In this document: one piece after another, positions 54,147 to 64,000 of the stretch | Numbering within the stretch: the first letter of the stretch is position 1 | Layout: each line of letters begins with the position of its first letter | NCBI GenBank assembly: GCA_023213395.1 | Contig: CM041465.1 | Location: forward strand, 54,319,741-54,383,740 | DNA length: 64,000 bases | Direction: 5' to 3' | Source: Cycas panzhihuaensis | Lineage: Eukaryota > Cycadophyta | Program-made: the position numbers and the translations under genes | Notes under the pieces: model-generated | Told to the model about the DNA's origin: nothing | Databases searched by the model: none | Seen by the model: only the letters and a program-made list of their open reading frames with translations

Positions 54147-56731
54147 TGTTTCCGGCCACCGGAATGGACTCGAGACGCATTGACTCAGGTAAGCTCAGGT
54201 ATACATTCTCACTTCTCCCTGCTCTTGTTTGGATGAGATTATTTAGCGTGGACTACTTGACATATGCTTACCTGCCTGCATTGCTTCTTTGCTTGATCAT
54301 ATTGCATGTGATTACAGCATGCTTTCAGCCTATGACGACTCACAATGGGGGCATTCCTCAGCGAATGTTATACTCCATATGGCACACAGCCACCCACTTC
54401 ATCTCCACGACCCCTCAGGATGCTTCAACTAGTCATGTTTGCCCCTATTACGACATTTTACTCGTGTTGTAGTCTCCTCTAAGTCTGATTAACTCCTTGG
54501 TTGAGACCCATTCCGTTGTCCTGGCTACTTGCCCATCACCCGGGTATTCCCTCCAGTTGTTCCAACCTTAATTTACTCTTAATATTAACTCCAAACCCTT
54601 ATTTCTGCTTATTTTTGTTTATTTTTTGTTTCTAGTCTGGCACTGTTGTAAACTTAGTGGTACCGTGATCTTTGCCGTGGTACTATAAAGTTTACCGTGT
54701 GGCGACTGTTTGAAATTTTTTTTAAAATTACGCAGCAGTTTCTATTTTTTTTATGGAACTGCCACATGGCATCTACACATTCGCATCACCCTAACATCCC
54801 TAACATTCACCTATAGTGAACGGGGGATAAAATAACAAATTCTCTTCATTTTCAAGGATCTTTTGCTCATTTTTACATAAAATTATACACAATCCTCCAC
54901 AGAAATCTATTGCAAAGAGAGACACATAGCTGCTGGCTCATTTCCAGGGACCATTGCTTCCCCTACAGCTCACAAATAGTAGGCTCTACATCTATTTGTA
55001 GGTCTCTAAGGCTTTGAGGAGGATCTTCTTCAAAATCTTCCAAAAGACAAGCTACAAAGGCTCCAAACTCACGGGATCATTCTCACATTTCTCTCCTCTC
55101 CAAACCTGCCATCATAATCCACTGAATGCTGGTTATTTCCTACTATTTTTTCAGCAAGTTCATGTTTGATATCTTCATAACAAGGTACCTCTCACATTTA
55201 CTTTGTAATTCATGTTGTTTCTTTATGCTTTTATGGATAAACTCTTAGTTTATGTACCTTCTTATTGCTATACCTATTTAGCATCATTCTCTTGTCTTTA
55301 GGCACAATAGTGCTCTCCAAATAATCCCTGTAAACCTACTCTTAGGTGGCTATTATAAGGGGGTAACATAAAGAGAATTTGAGGGAAGAAGACGGGGTCC
55401 GTCCCCCTTTGCTATCCTTCTCCCCAAGGGTTTTGTCCCTTATTCTCTTTCCCCTTGCCTTTGGTGCCTTCCTAGAAGTCAGGATTAGGGAGTTTGGGAG
55501 CTCATTTTCGGAGCTAAACCAACATTGGCAGCCCATTTCCACGCTGGTTCTAGAGTTTCGTCCATTGGTTTTAGGCATCGAATAAGGCCCGAAACCACTT
55601 CTTGCCGGTTAACGGTTTACTACCCACCCAGTCAGGTGATTTGCTGTTCGTAGCATCTCGTTCTTTGGATGCTTACATACCTTTTAGTCACCCTCTTCTT
55701 TCTCGTTATTCGCTGCCCCATGTCCTTACTATGAGTCTATTTCTCTTTCCTGAGACTAAGTGGAGATTTCTTGTAGGTGAGTTAGCCATTCCGAGTCTAT
55801 ACTCTTCATTTTTGGGTGTCATTTGCAGTAACTATTTGTGGGAGTTTTTGTTAAATATTGTTTCATTAAATGGTAATATACATGCTTAGCTTAGTTTGAT
55901 TTTGTTTCCTCTAAGTTTAGTGCATATACTCGATCTATTTTGTGGCCCCTCTTCCAAGAGCGAGATAGTCATCTAGTTGACTTGCAGGATCTCGCATCGG
56001 TGGCATCACGTGTGGAATAAAACCCATTTGTAGGTTAGTTTGACATTTAGTACTTTTTGTCATTTTCTGTTGTTTACTTTTTTGTTTTACTTTTGCATGC
56101 ATAAGGGGAGGTAAGCTAGCCCCTCTTCAGTTGCTCACAGCAACCATCGCCGACTAGTATCGCATGTGCAACGAGTAGAGAAGGAAGGGATAGGAAGCGA
56201 AGAGGTAGGTAGCACTCCATTTGGACACCAGGTCCAGGTATTTTCCTTGTCCTCGTATATCTTCTTTATGTTGGTGTTCTTTATGCACATGTTTGCGTAG
56301 TAAAAAACATATAAGGAATTGAAAGTGGAAAGGAACATACTTTTGCTTTACATCTCTTTTATCTAGTGGTTAGTTTAGCATATTTAGATAGTTTACTTCT
56401 TGTTGGAACTACTAATACTTTACCCCTTTTACTAGTCTACACCTAGACGCCACACTTTACCGACATTCCTATTCTCGTGTTGCCTTCTCACTTCCTTGAG
56501 AAGACGTAATGTGCCAGGTTCTCTCCTCCTCTTCCCAACCATCTAAGGGGTAGGAAGGCCTCACTTTGTGTAGCTACCTAGAAGCAACTAGGCACCTCTA
56601 CAGTTCCGAATATGTGCTCTAGCATACAGATGCCCTGCGAGGTGAAGTCCTTGCTGTTTAGCCTAACTTAGATTTGCATAATCCATTCCTTTTGTTAAAC
56701 GAAGGGATACCACCCTGCGGCAAGTGTTTCA
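54147..56731 (+). repeat. Element D 3' LTR, 2585 bp
   Basis: Starts TGTTTCCGGCCACCGGAA, in which the terminal inverted repeat is TTCCGG/CCGGAA, and ends AGTGTTTCA. It has the hairpin at 54351-54368, a weakened promoter dyad with GGGGGATAAAA near 54824-54834, and GTAAGC where the others have GTAAGT (56111-56116). GGTGG after the end is the likely target duplication; its partner is outside. Confidence 0.92.
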
Positions 56732-57235
56732 GGTGGGTTAGCCTAAGGAGGATTCTTCCTCTAGGACATCCTCTTCTAACCCTATCACACCTACATTAGT
56801 TAAGTAGCCTTGACATCCTCTCATTTGGGTTGGTCTCGTGCATAAGGTGGTTGCCTAACACCACTCTTACGAGTGCGTACCTCCCGCATCACTCCTTTGA
56901 ACACATTCTATTCATATCCCTCCATTTTTTATGAGGATCCATTCCCTCATTTAGTCTTTCCCTTCCCTTCTAGCCATCCAAGGATGGGAAGACCTACGTC
57001 TTGAGGTTACTCAGAAAACCGAGGATATCCCTCTCTTGCTACCCTCAAAACCAAAACTGAGTTATCCAGAGAGGAGTTGTGCACCATTCGTGGGTCCCAA
57101 ACCTGTGTTCCAACGTACGGACACCTTGTATGGGTGATTTCTCTCACTTGCCACATTGACTTTATATTCTGGAGCCCTCTATTGACTAACCTAATCCTAA
57201 CCAAGTGTGGTTACCATCCCATAGATATGATTCTA
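56732..57235 (+). repeat. Element G 5' LTR, 3' portion
   Basis: The last 500 bp of an old LTR cut by element D. Blocks such as AGCCATCCAAGGATGGGAAG near 56977 match the CGGCCATCCGAAGGGTAGGA block of other LTRs. It ends GATTCTA at 57235, next to a PBS. Confidence 0.75.
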
Positions 57236-58148
57236 CTGGCGACCATACTGGGGATCCACCAATAAGAGAATTATTCTTTCCCCTTTATTATTAGTGCTAC
57301 TTCCTCTTGGTAGCTCTCCCTTTTGGTTTTGTTGGGTAGCCCCCAACGTATGCACCAATTTATCTTTCCCTCCTTCCAACCAATAGCCAGAACTTGTATG
57401 CGACGATTCTCATGTTGCTTATGAGGTCTACCTTCAATATTGGAAGACTCCTCATATCACTCCCTTCCTACATCAAATCCTAATTCTATTATGGAGGGAT
57501 CTCTTTTAAATTAGGCACACCATGCTTATGTGTCTGATTCGCTTAAGCTTTCTACTTCCTTCTAGGGGTCTGCCCAAGGGAGTGAAGATCCTATTTTTTA
57601 TCTAGGTGACCAGCAACACCTACAATCCCACCATCCCTCTACTCATGAAGTAGAGCCTTTGTCCCCTCTAGAGTTTCACCACCACAATGGTGACTCTCAT
57701 GACGGTTGTCCTATAGGGTTCCCTTCGTATGAGGTTCTATCCACCTCTTACGATCAGGTGGATACCCCTCCTGTTGACGTAGTACAAACCATTAGCCAAT
57801 GTTTCTAAGCTACCCATCTCCAACCACATCCTAAGTGGTTTGAGAACGTCTTATAAAGTGTTGTGCTTTCTTATTCTACTTCTCCCTTACCTCTCTCATC
57901 CCATTCAACTTCCCTAGCCATGATGAGCCTACCTCTCACCTCATCTTCTTCTCCCCATGGTTTATATTCCTTGGGGACCACCTAGGGCATGTCTTCTTCC
58001 CAACTCGGGTTGAGCATGCCCCCGTCTAGTCAAATGACTAGTCCTCCTCCAACCATCATCTATCCACCGCCTACTAGACCTAGGGCACCTACATGTCCCC
58101 CTACTTCTACTCATGTGGGCTCTGTCCCCATAAACTCTCAACACCAAC
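57236..58148 (+). pseudogene. PBS, leader and decayed gag start of element G
   Basis: CTGGCGACCATACTGGGGA (57236-57254) is an intact PBS. The leader keeps GTTGGG-TAGC-CCCCAAC (57339-57355). An ATG at 57491 aligns with MEGYPSDW, and stretches such as SYDQVDTPPVDVVQ and HLQPHPKWFENVL correspond to gag, but stops are frequent. H interrupts it at 58149. It is the oldest copy by nesting and by decay. Confidence 0.7.
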
Positions 58149-60690
58149 TGTTTCCCAACTACTAGGAATGGACTCGAGACTCATCGACGTAGGTATGTTC
58201 AGGTATACATTCTTACTTTTTCCTGCCCATGCTTGATTAAGATTATTTAGCATAGATTGCTTGACATACGCCTGCTTACATGCATTGCTTCTCTGCCTGA
58301 TCATATTGCATATACTTATGGCACCTCATCAGCCTATGACGACTCACAATAGGGGCATTCCTCAGTGAATGCTACACCCTGTATGGCGCATAGCCACCCA
58401 CTTTGTCTCCATGGTCTCCTGGGATGTTTCTGTCAATCCTATTTGCTCTTGTTATAACATATTACTCGTATTGCAGTCCCTCCTAAGCCTGATTTAATCC
58501 TTAGTTGGGACTCATTTCATTATTTTGGATATTGGCCCATTACTTAGGCATTCCCCTAGCTACTCCAGCTTATTTTTGGTCTTAATTTTTACTTCAAAAC
58601 CTTATGTTTCTACTCCTTTTTCTCTTTTTTGTTTCGATCGTCTGTTGTAAACTTAGCGGTACCACAGTCTTTACCACGGTACTGTAGAGTTTACCGTGGT
58701 ACAATTGTTTGAAATTAAAAAAAAAAAAGAGAACCACGTGACAGTTTCTATTTTTTTTGCGGAACTACCGTATGGTGTTGATCGATTTGTGTCACCCTGA
58801 CATCCCCAATGTTCACCTACTGTGAACAGGGGGATAAAGGGGATTTTGCTCTCCATTCTCAGGATCTTTTGGCTATTTTTCTGACTTTTCAACTAAAAAC
58901 TCATAGAGAAAGACACAATCAACATGCACAGGAACCTGTCACAAAAGAGAAGGACTGCTACTAGCTGGATTTGTAGGGCTATTCTTTGCCCTTGACTCTT
59001 AACAAGATGGCCTCGTACCTCTTTGCAAGTGCTCAAGGTTCCAAAGGAAACTTCTACTAAAAAGCTTCTTCAAAGGGCCAACTTCCAAGGCTCTAAGTTT
59101 GCAAGGATTTTTTCTCACTTTACTCTTGCAAAAACCTGTCATTATCAGCCCTCATACACTAGTTATTGCTGTTGTTTCCTAACAGTAAAGCTCATGCTTG
59201 ATTATCCTCTAACAAGGTATTCCTTATTCCTACTTGTAATTTATTTTGTTCTTATTTCTTTTGTGTGTTGATGAATGAAGTCCTAGTTTGTCTAGTTTTC
59301 TTTATGTTGTTGTACTAGATTAGTGATATTCCCATTTTCTTTTGAGGCCTCACTATTTTCTTTAAACCATCTCTTTCATCCCTTTCTTGGTTGGCCATTG
59401 CAAAGGGGCAACGTAAAGAGGATTTAAGGGAGGTAGGCAGGGTTTCGTCCCCCATTGCTGTCCTTCTCCTCAAGGGTTCTGTCCCTTATCCTCTTTCCCT
59501 TTGCCATTAGTGCTTTCTTAGGAAATGGGTTAAGGGAGTTTAGGGAATCTAGTTGTGGTGTTTAAGATTAGCGCAGGCAACCCATTGCCATGTCATTTCC
59601 AGAAGCCCCATCTGTCAGTATTGGGCCCTACCTAAGCCCCAAATCTTTCTGTTATTCCCTGCTCTGTTACTGCCCATTGCTTTACAACCTCGTTGTCAAC
59701 TCGTTTCTCCTTCCTGAGTTCCATGGAGGTCCTTCGTGGGTGAGTTAGCCATCCCGAGGCTATACTCTTTTCCCTTTTGGGTGTCTTTATGGTGTATGGT
59801 GGTGAGAGTCTTTATTGCATGTCGCTATTTTACTTGGCTATATATTGATGCTTAGCATAGATTTAAGTTCCATTTGATTTTAATATATATCTTTAGTATA
59901 TTTTGTGGCCTTTCTTCCAAGAGGAAGGTATTCTCCTCACTTGTTTGCAGGGTCTCGCATTAGTGGAGCAATACGTGGAACAAACCCATTGCAGGTTAGT
60001 TCCCCGTGTGGTGCATTTCTTTTTGTTTCACGCTTTCATTTCTTTTCCATTTATTTGCTTTTGCATGCTTAAGGGGAGGTAAGTAAGCCCCTCTTCCATT
60101 GCTTCTGGCAACTACTGCCGATCGACATCGCATGCATGACGAACAGAGTAGAAAGGAGCAGGACTTAAAGGGACAAGCAGCACTCCATTCAGGTGCTAGA
60201 TCCAAGTATTCTCCTTGTTCCCTGCATACCCCTTTTGCATTATCACATTTTATATATCTGCTTGTGTAGTTAGGAACTTGTAAAAGATTAAAAAGGGGAA
60301 AAAGAAAAGTACACTTATTTTTACATTGTTTCTTGCTTTGGCTAGCATAGCATAACGTAGTTAGATTGTTTACATTGCATTTGAGTTATCCTCGTCGCAC
60401 CCCCCTTTTCGCATTTGCCTGTATACTAGTTAGCTACCCTTCCATTCGTTGCCTTCTCATTACCTTGAGAAGACACAATGCGCAAAGCGCTCTCTCCTCT
60501 TCTCGGCCATCTGAAGGGTAGGAAGGCCTTGCTTTGCATGGCTACCCGGAAGCAACCAGGCACCTTGTAGTTCTGAAGGTGCACGGACGCCCTGCGAGGT
60601 AAAGTCCTTGCTGCTTAGTTTAGTTAGCATTGCATATTTTTATATCCTTTTTGCTAGACATAGGGACACCACCCTGTAGCGAGCATTTCA
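58149..60690 (+). repeat. Element H 5' LTR, 2542 bp
   Basis: Starts TGTTTCCCAACTACTAGGAA and ends GAGCATTTCA before the PBS. Hairpin 58355-58372, promoter dyad GTTCAC-CTACT-GTGAAC at 58811-58827 followed by AGGGGGATAAA, and AG|GTAAGT (60079-60084). Preceded by CCAAC, a possible target duplication whose partner is outside. Confidence 0.9.
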
Positions 60691-60957
60691 CTAGCGACCA
60701 TACTAGGGAACTGCCAGTAAGGGAACTAGTTTCACTTCCCCTTTTCGTTGGTGTTCTTGCCTCTAGGTAATCTCTTATTCTGTATTTCAGTTGGGCAACC
60801 CCCAACGTGCTTGCTTCATTTCCCTCTTTTTTTCTTCCTTATAATAACGTTCACGAAGGCATTGCATGCATGTTTCTCATGTTGCTTGCGAGGTCTGCCA
60901 TCATTGTTAGAAGACTAATCGCCTCGTTTCCTTCCAACGTCGAACCCCGATTCGACA
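60691..60957 (+). other. PBS and leader of element H
   Basis: CTAGCGACCATACTAGGGA, a PBS with two G-to-A changes. The leader hairpin GTTGGG-CAACC-CCCAAC (60790-60806) is perfect here. Confidence 0.7.
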
Positions 60958-62193
60958 ATGGAAGGTTACCCGTCCGATTGGGCTTACCATACCATGGCTT
61001 CGGGAACTCAAGAGTTTCCCGCATCTGTTCCGAGATCTGCTCATGGGGACAATGATTCCATCTATTATCCAGATGACCAGTTTCACCCTGCTGACTTTTG
61101 CCCTTCTGCCCATGCGACAGAAGATTCATCTCCTTACGAGACTTACCATCCTACTGGTGAGCCTTACAAGGAGCGCCCTGAGGGATCCTTGACTTTCGAG
61201 ATCCCATCAACCTCGTATGGCTACGAGGATACCCCTCCTGCCGACGTGGTCAAAGCGCTCAGTGAGTACTTTTGAGCAACTCACCGCCAACCGCATCCTA
61301 GGTGGTTTGAAGAAATGTTATGCAATGTAGCATCTTCTTCATCCATACATGTGCCTCCTATAATGAATGTTGCTTCTGCCTGCATATACTCGTCTTATGC
61401 CATGTCTACACTAGCTCCTAGGGCAAGTGTTACGCTGCCTATCTCTAGCCGCGGTCCTACTTCTTCAAGACCTGTTCGTGGCATGTCCTTTCCCCAACTT
61501 GGGGTTAGTATGCCGTTCCTGAGTCAAACGAATCCGCCGCCTTCAAACGTGGCGCATGCATTTCCTAGTAGGCCTTGAGGCCCTACTAATGCTACTGCCA
61601 TCAACTATGTAGGACCCACTCCTACATACGCTCAAAACCCATCTGGTAGTCCTTCATCGTATACCCTGCCCCAAGTTACACGTCTCAACCTTGGGGGTAG
61701 GGTAGGGAAAACCATCTTCCTGCTTATGGGGTGGACCTGTTGCACCCATATGGGGTTGCGCCACCTACGGGTGGCCCATATAGGCAAAACCCTGTCCCTC
61801 ACCCTTCATTTCTGCCATCTAGTGCAACTCCTGTTGCTGCGTCTTCGCAAGGGAATATACCTCCCTTCCAAGGTGTTTACCCGCAACCCCCTTTCCAACA
61901 AGGGGCGTTCCCCCAAGGAGGGATGGGTTTACCACCCCCATCAATTCCTGTTCCTTTACTAGTCGTCGATCCATTGGCCCATGTAAGGACACATCCTTTC
62001 ATGGATTACAGGTCAACGCCATTATCCGTTGAGGCACTAAGGACTAACCTGTCGCCTCACCCTCCTGAAGTTCCCAAATTTGACGGAACTTCGTCGCAAG
62101 ACCCAACTAAGTATGTACGTAGTTTCTCTATGGCATGCATCGATTATTGGGCTTACAACCACATTCTGATGAAGCTATTTCTGTGATCCTTGT
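60958..62193 (+). pseudogene. gag of element H, interrupted by element I
   Basis: Starts MEGYPSDWAYHTMASGTQEF at 60958. Stops are TGA at 61273 (SEYF|ATH) and 61576 (SRP|GPT, shared with D). The next open frame, 61731-62186, has HPYGVAPPTGGPYRQ, VPKFDGTSSQDPTKYV and YWAYNHILMKLF, then TGA and the break to element I at 62194. Remaining gag and pol of H lie beyond the window. Confidence 0.85.
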
Positions 62194-63247
62194 TGATCCC
62201 AAAAGAGCTTAGTTGGTGAAGAAATCAATTATCAACCTTTCCTCCTTGAGATCCTGGGAGTTAGTGTAGAAAGCTCAATAACATCAAAACAACAATGAGC
62301 CCATGAAAGGAAAATTCTACACCAAATCAATTATTCTTGACATTGATCCAAAAGTATGATAAGTAATACTTTTATTAAACCATGAAAATCTCCATTTAAT
62401 GGTGGAGAAATCAACTAGCAAAAGAATGGTAAAATTACAAGGAGTAAATGTTACAATTATACCATAAGGGGGATTCCAACCCTCCAAATGCTTCTCCAAG
62501 GATGCTTCCCAAGTCAAGTCTCCAAGAACCACCTCTCCAACCTGTAGAAGGGCTCAATTTATAGAAAGAAACCTGAATTGCATGTTTAACAAGTGGCAAT
62601 CATGCAAGTATAACCACTAACCACCAGAATGCATGTTGTCCAAGTGGCCTTCATACAATTTTTAAAAAGTTACAGTTTTTAATAGATCTTAACATACTCC
62701 AATTTCACTCAAATTTGGTACACATATAGGAACGAATGTCCCCTCAGCTTCCTCAAATTTTCCGCTCATTTGGATATCATTTGACTGCATTTTTATTCAT
62801 TTAATAATAATATGTATTTGCTGTTTTTCTGCTGTCCAAGTGGCCTTCATACAATTCTTAAAAGTTGCGGCTTGTAACTAACCTTAACGGACTCCAATTC
62901 AGCTCAAATTTTGCACACATATAGAAACACATGTCTCCTCCACTTCCTCAAACTTTTAGCTCATTTGGATGTCATTTGGCCATGTTTCTATTCATATAAT
63001 AAAAATATATATTTTCTATTTTTTTCTGCTAACTGTGGGATTAATTTTTATGCAAAGACAAGGCTTGAACTCTAATCAAATGATATTTTCTGAACCCCAC
63101 CTTTTGTACACATCTAGTGAGATGTGTCTTATCCCTTTAAACAAAATTTCATAGAGTTTTGATACCATTTGGCCATATCTCTTTTAGTTATGCCAATGCC
63201 TAGCATTTTCCGCATCCTGTAAACATATGGTAGATCCTCCTGGATCA
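62194..63247 (-). repeat. Element I 3' LTR, about 1054 bp
   Basis: On the minus strand it begins TGATCCAGGAGGATC at 63247 and ends GGGATCA at 62194, giving TGATCC/GGATCA terminal inverted repeats. It is AT-rich; a segment at about 62640-62780 (CAAGTGGCCTTCATACAATT onward) recurs at about 62835-62960, an internal direct repeat of roughly 190 bp spacing. No coding frame supported. Confidence 0.8.
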
Positions 63248-63263
63248 TGGCTCCCCCTTCCTT
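63248..63263 (-). other. Polypurine tract of element I
   Basis: On the minus strand AAGGAAGGGGGAGCCA touches the LTR start. It would prime plus-strand DNA synthesis. Confidence 0.75.
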
Positions 63264-63498
63264 GGAAAATAGCCAACTCCTGTATGGCTTAGAATTGGAG
63301 ATGGGGGAAGTGTTGTTCTCCTTGTTGCCTACTAAACCACTTGGCCTTACTAGGCAATTGCCCTGCTACTCCAATCCTGAAAGATTCATGTGTCTTATGT
63401 CTTGTTTTGATAGATTTTCTCTCCAAGATACAATCTTCCTTGAGAGGCTCCTCACTTTCCAAATACAAATCATCAACTGAAGGTGAAGTGAACTGGTC
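63264..63498 (-). other. Element I untranslated stretch between pol stop and polypurine tract
   Basis: Short non-coding interval; the small open frames on the plus strand here are not supported. Confidence 0.5.
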
Positions 63499-64000
63499 CT
63501 ATTCCTCATCTAGCATGGAGGGCTCAAAGAGTTTTAAGTATTTAGCATTTACTACTGAATATATTTGCATATAAGGTGGAAGATCAAGTTGGAAAGCATT
63601 GCCACCTACTTTTCTCAAAATCTTGAATGGTCCATACCTTATAGGTTTGAGTTTCTTACCTTCTCCTTTTAACCTCTCCTTGCTCAAGTATAACCATACT
63701 AAATCTCCTTCTTGGAAAGTACACTCTTTCCTATGCTTGTCATGTCTTTCCTTGTACTTTTGTTGAGTCCTTAGAAGTTGATCATGTACTTCTTTGTGGA
63801 CTCTCTGGATCTTCTCCAAGTATCTTAAAGCCTTGTCATGCTCCTCCTTCTCTTTGACGGATCCTTCCTTAGCTTGCATGGAAAACTCCAAGTCAAATGG
63901 ACTTTGAGGTAAGTATCCCAAACAAACTTCAAAAGGTGCTTTAGAGTGTGATGCATGCATTGCTCTATTAAAAGCAAATTGTAGAAAAGCCAATGATTCA
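63499..64000 (-). CDS. Integrase C terminus of element I (partial)
   Basis: The minus-strand frame enters from the window edge and ends at 63499. HSKAPFEVCLGYLPQSPFDL is the end of the catalytic core. A charged helix follows (KEVHDQLLRTQQKYKERHDK), then FQEGDLVWLYLSKERL and RYGPFKILRKVGGNAFQLDL, the GPF/Y module near residues 120-125 of the visible 164. The end is FEPSMLDEE. This is the usual tail of Ty3/gypsy integrases; no chromodomain follows. The frame is open and little decayed, so I is relatively young. The visible ATG at 63993 is internal. Confidence 0.9.
   Translation of the reverse strand, partial: ESLAFLQFAFNRAMHASHSKAPFEVCLGYLPQSPFDLEFSMQAKEGSVKEKEEHDKALRYLEKIQRVHKEVHDQLLRTQQKYKERHDKHRKECTFQEGDLVWLYLSKERLKGEGKKLKPIRYGPFKILRKVGGNAFQLDLPPYMQIYSVVNAKYLKLFEPSMLDEE

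Larger units (their letters stand above)
42962..56731 (+). mobile_element. Element D: Tat/Ogre-like retrotransposon, pol-deleted, 5' end outside window
   Basis: Gag (in two pieces around solo LTR F), protease, linker, post-pol hairpin, antisense gene, palindrome spacer, aRNH, TA microsatellite and 3' LTR occur in the same order as in B. RT beyond its first residues, RNase H and integrase are missing. Its 5' LTR and gag start lie left of LTR E, outside the window. It sits in the LTR of element G. Confidence 0.9.
62194..64000 (-). mobile_element. Element I: a second Ty3/gypsy family, right part outside window
   Basis: A minus-strand element with a 1.05 kb 3' LTR, a clear polypurine tract and the integrase C terminus. 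LTR size, tract and protein differ from the main family. Inserted in gag of H; CTTGT at 62189-62193 is the likely target duplication, partner outside. Confidence 0.85.

Noticed and set aside
62640-62960. Direct repeat in the LTR of element I as two separate elements
   Set aside because: Both copies lie between well-defined LTR ends with TGATCC/GGATCA, so it is an internal duplication.

Overview
The window is repeat-dense plant DNA. I found no host gene, rRNA, tRNA or CRISPR array. Nearly every base can be assigned to Ty3/gypsy LTR retrotransposons, most from one family of the Tat/Ogre type. That family has LTRs of about 2.5 kb (TGTTTCCC...GTTTCA), a PBS starting TGGCGACC, gag with a C-X2-H-X4-H-X4-C knuckle, a protease with DNGS and GRPWL, and a separate archaeal-type RNase H (aRNH). 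Dense nesting of such elements fits a large, repeat-rich vascular plant genome; the species cannot be read from the sequence.

Layout (letters are mine). A, minus strand: <1-11060, pol-deleted, both LTRs visible. E, minus: a divergent LTR, seen as 11061-11236 and 40741-42961, split by A and B. B, plus: 11237-40735, target duplication GGAAG on both sides. C, plus: 23650-39809, inserted in B's 3' LTR with target duplication GTGAG, the only copy with RT, native RNase H and integrase. D, plus: 42962-56731, its gag interrupted by the solo LTR F (43588-46159, duplication CCTAC) and cut on the left by E. G, plus: 56732-58148, the oldest and most decayed. H, plus: LTR and gag at 58149-62193. I, minus: another Ty3/gypsy family from 62194 to the window end, with a 1.05 kb 3' LTR and the integrase C terminus. 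Insertion order: G before D and H; D before E and F; E before A and B; B before C; H before I.

Gene order in the main family is LTR, PBS, leader with a small hairpin, gag, protease, acidic linker, RT-RNase H-integrase (only C), a conserved hairpin at the pol stop, an antisense gene, a palindrome-rich spacer, aRNH, LTR. The antisense gene (B, C, D) resembles the plant mobile domain family, ends in a charged helical region and carries a probable intron of about 110 bp. The spacer holds a palindrome that also occurs in the LTR, and a TATATAG box pointing toward aRNH. A 3' splice-site-like motif lies 14-16 bases before the aRNH start in all four copies. My reading is an element with three expression units: LTR-driven gag-pro(-pol), a spliced or internally initiated aRNH message, and an antisense plant-mobile-domain-like gene. 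This is inference from sequence only.

A caution: B and C differ from each other and from their own second LTRs mainly by small changes at CAG/CTG sites. These may be sequencing or consensus errors at methylated CHG sites, so some frameshifts in B and C may not be real.
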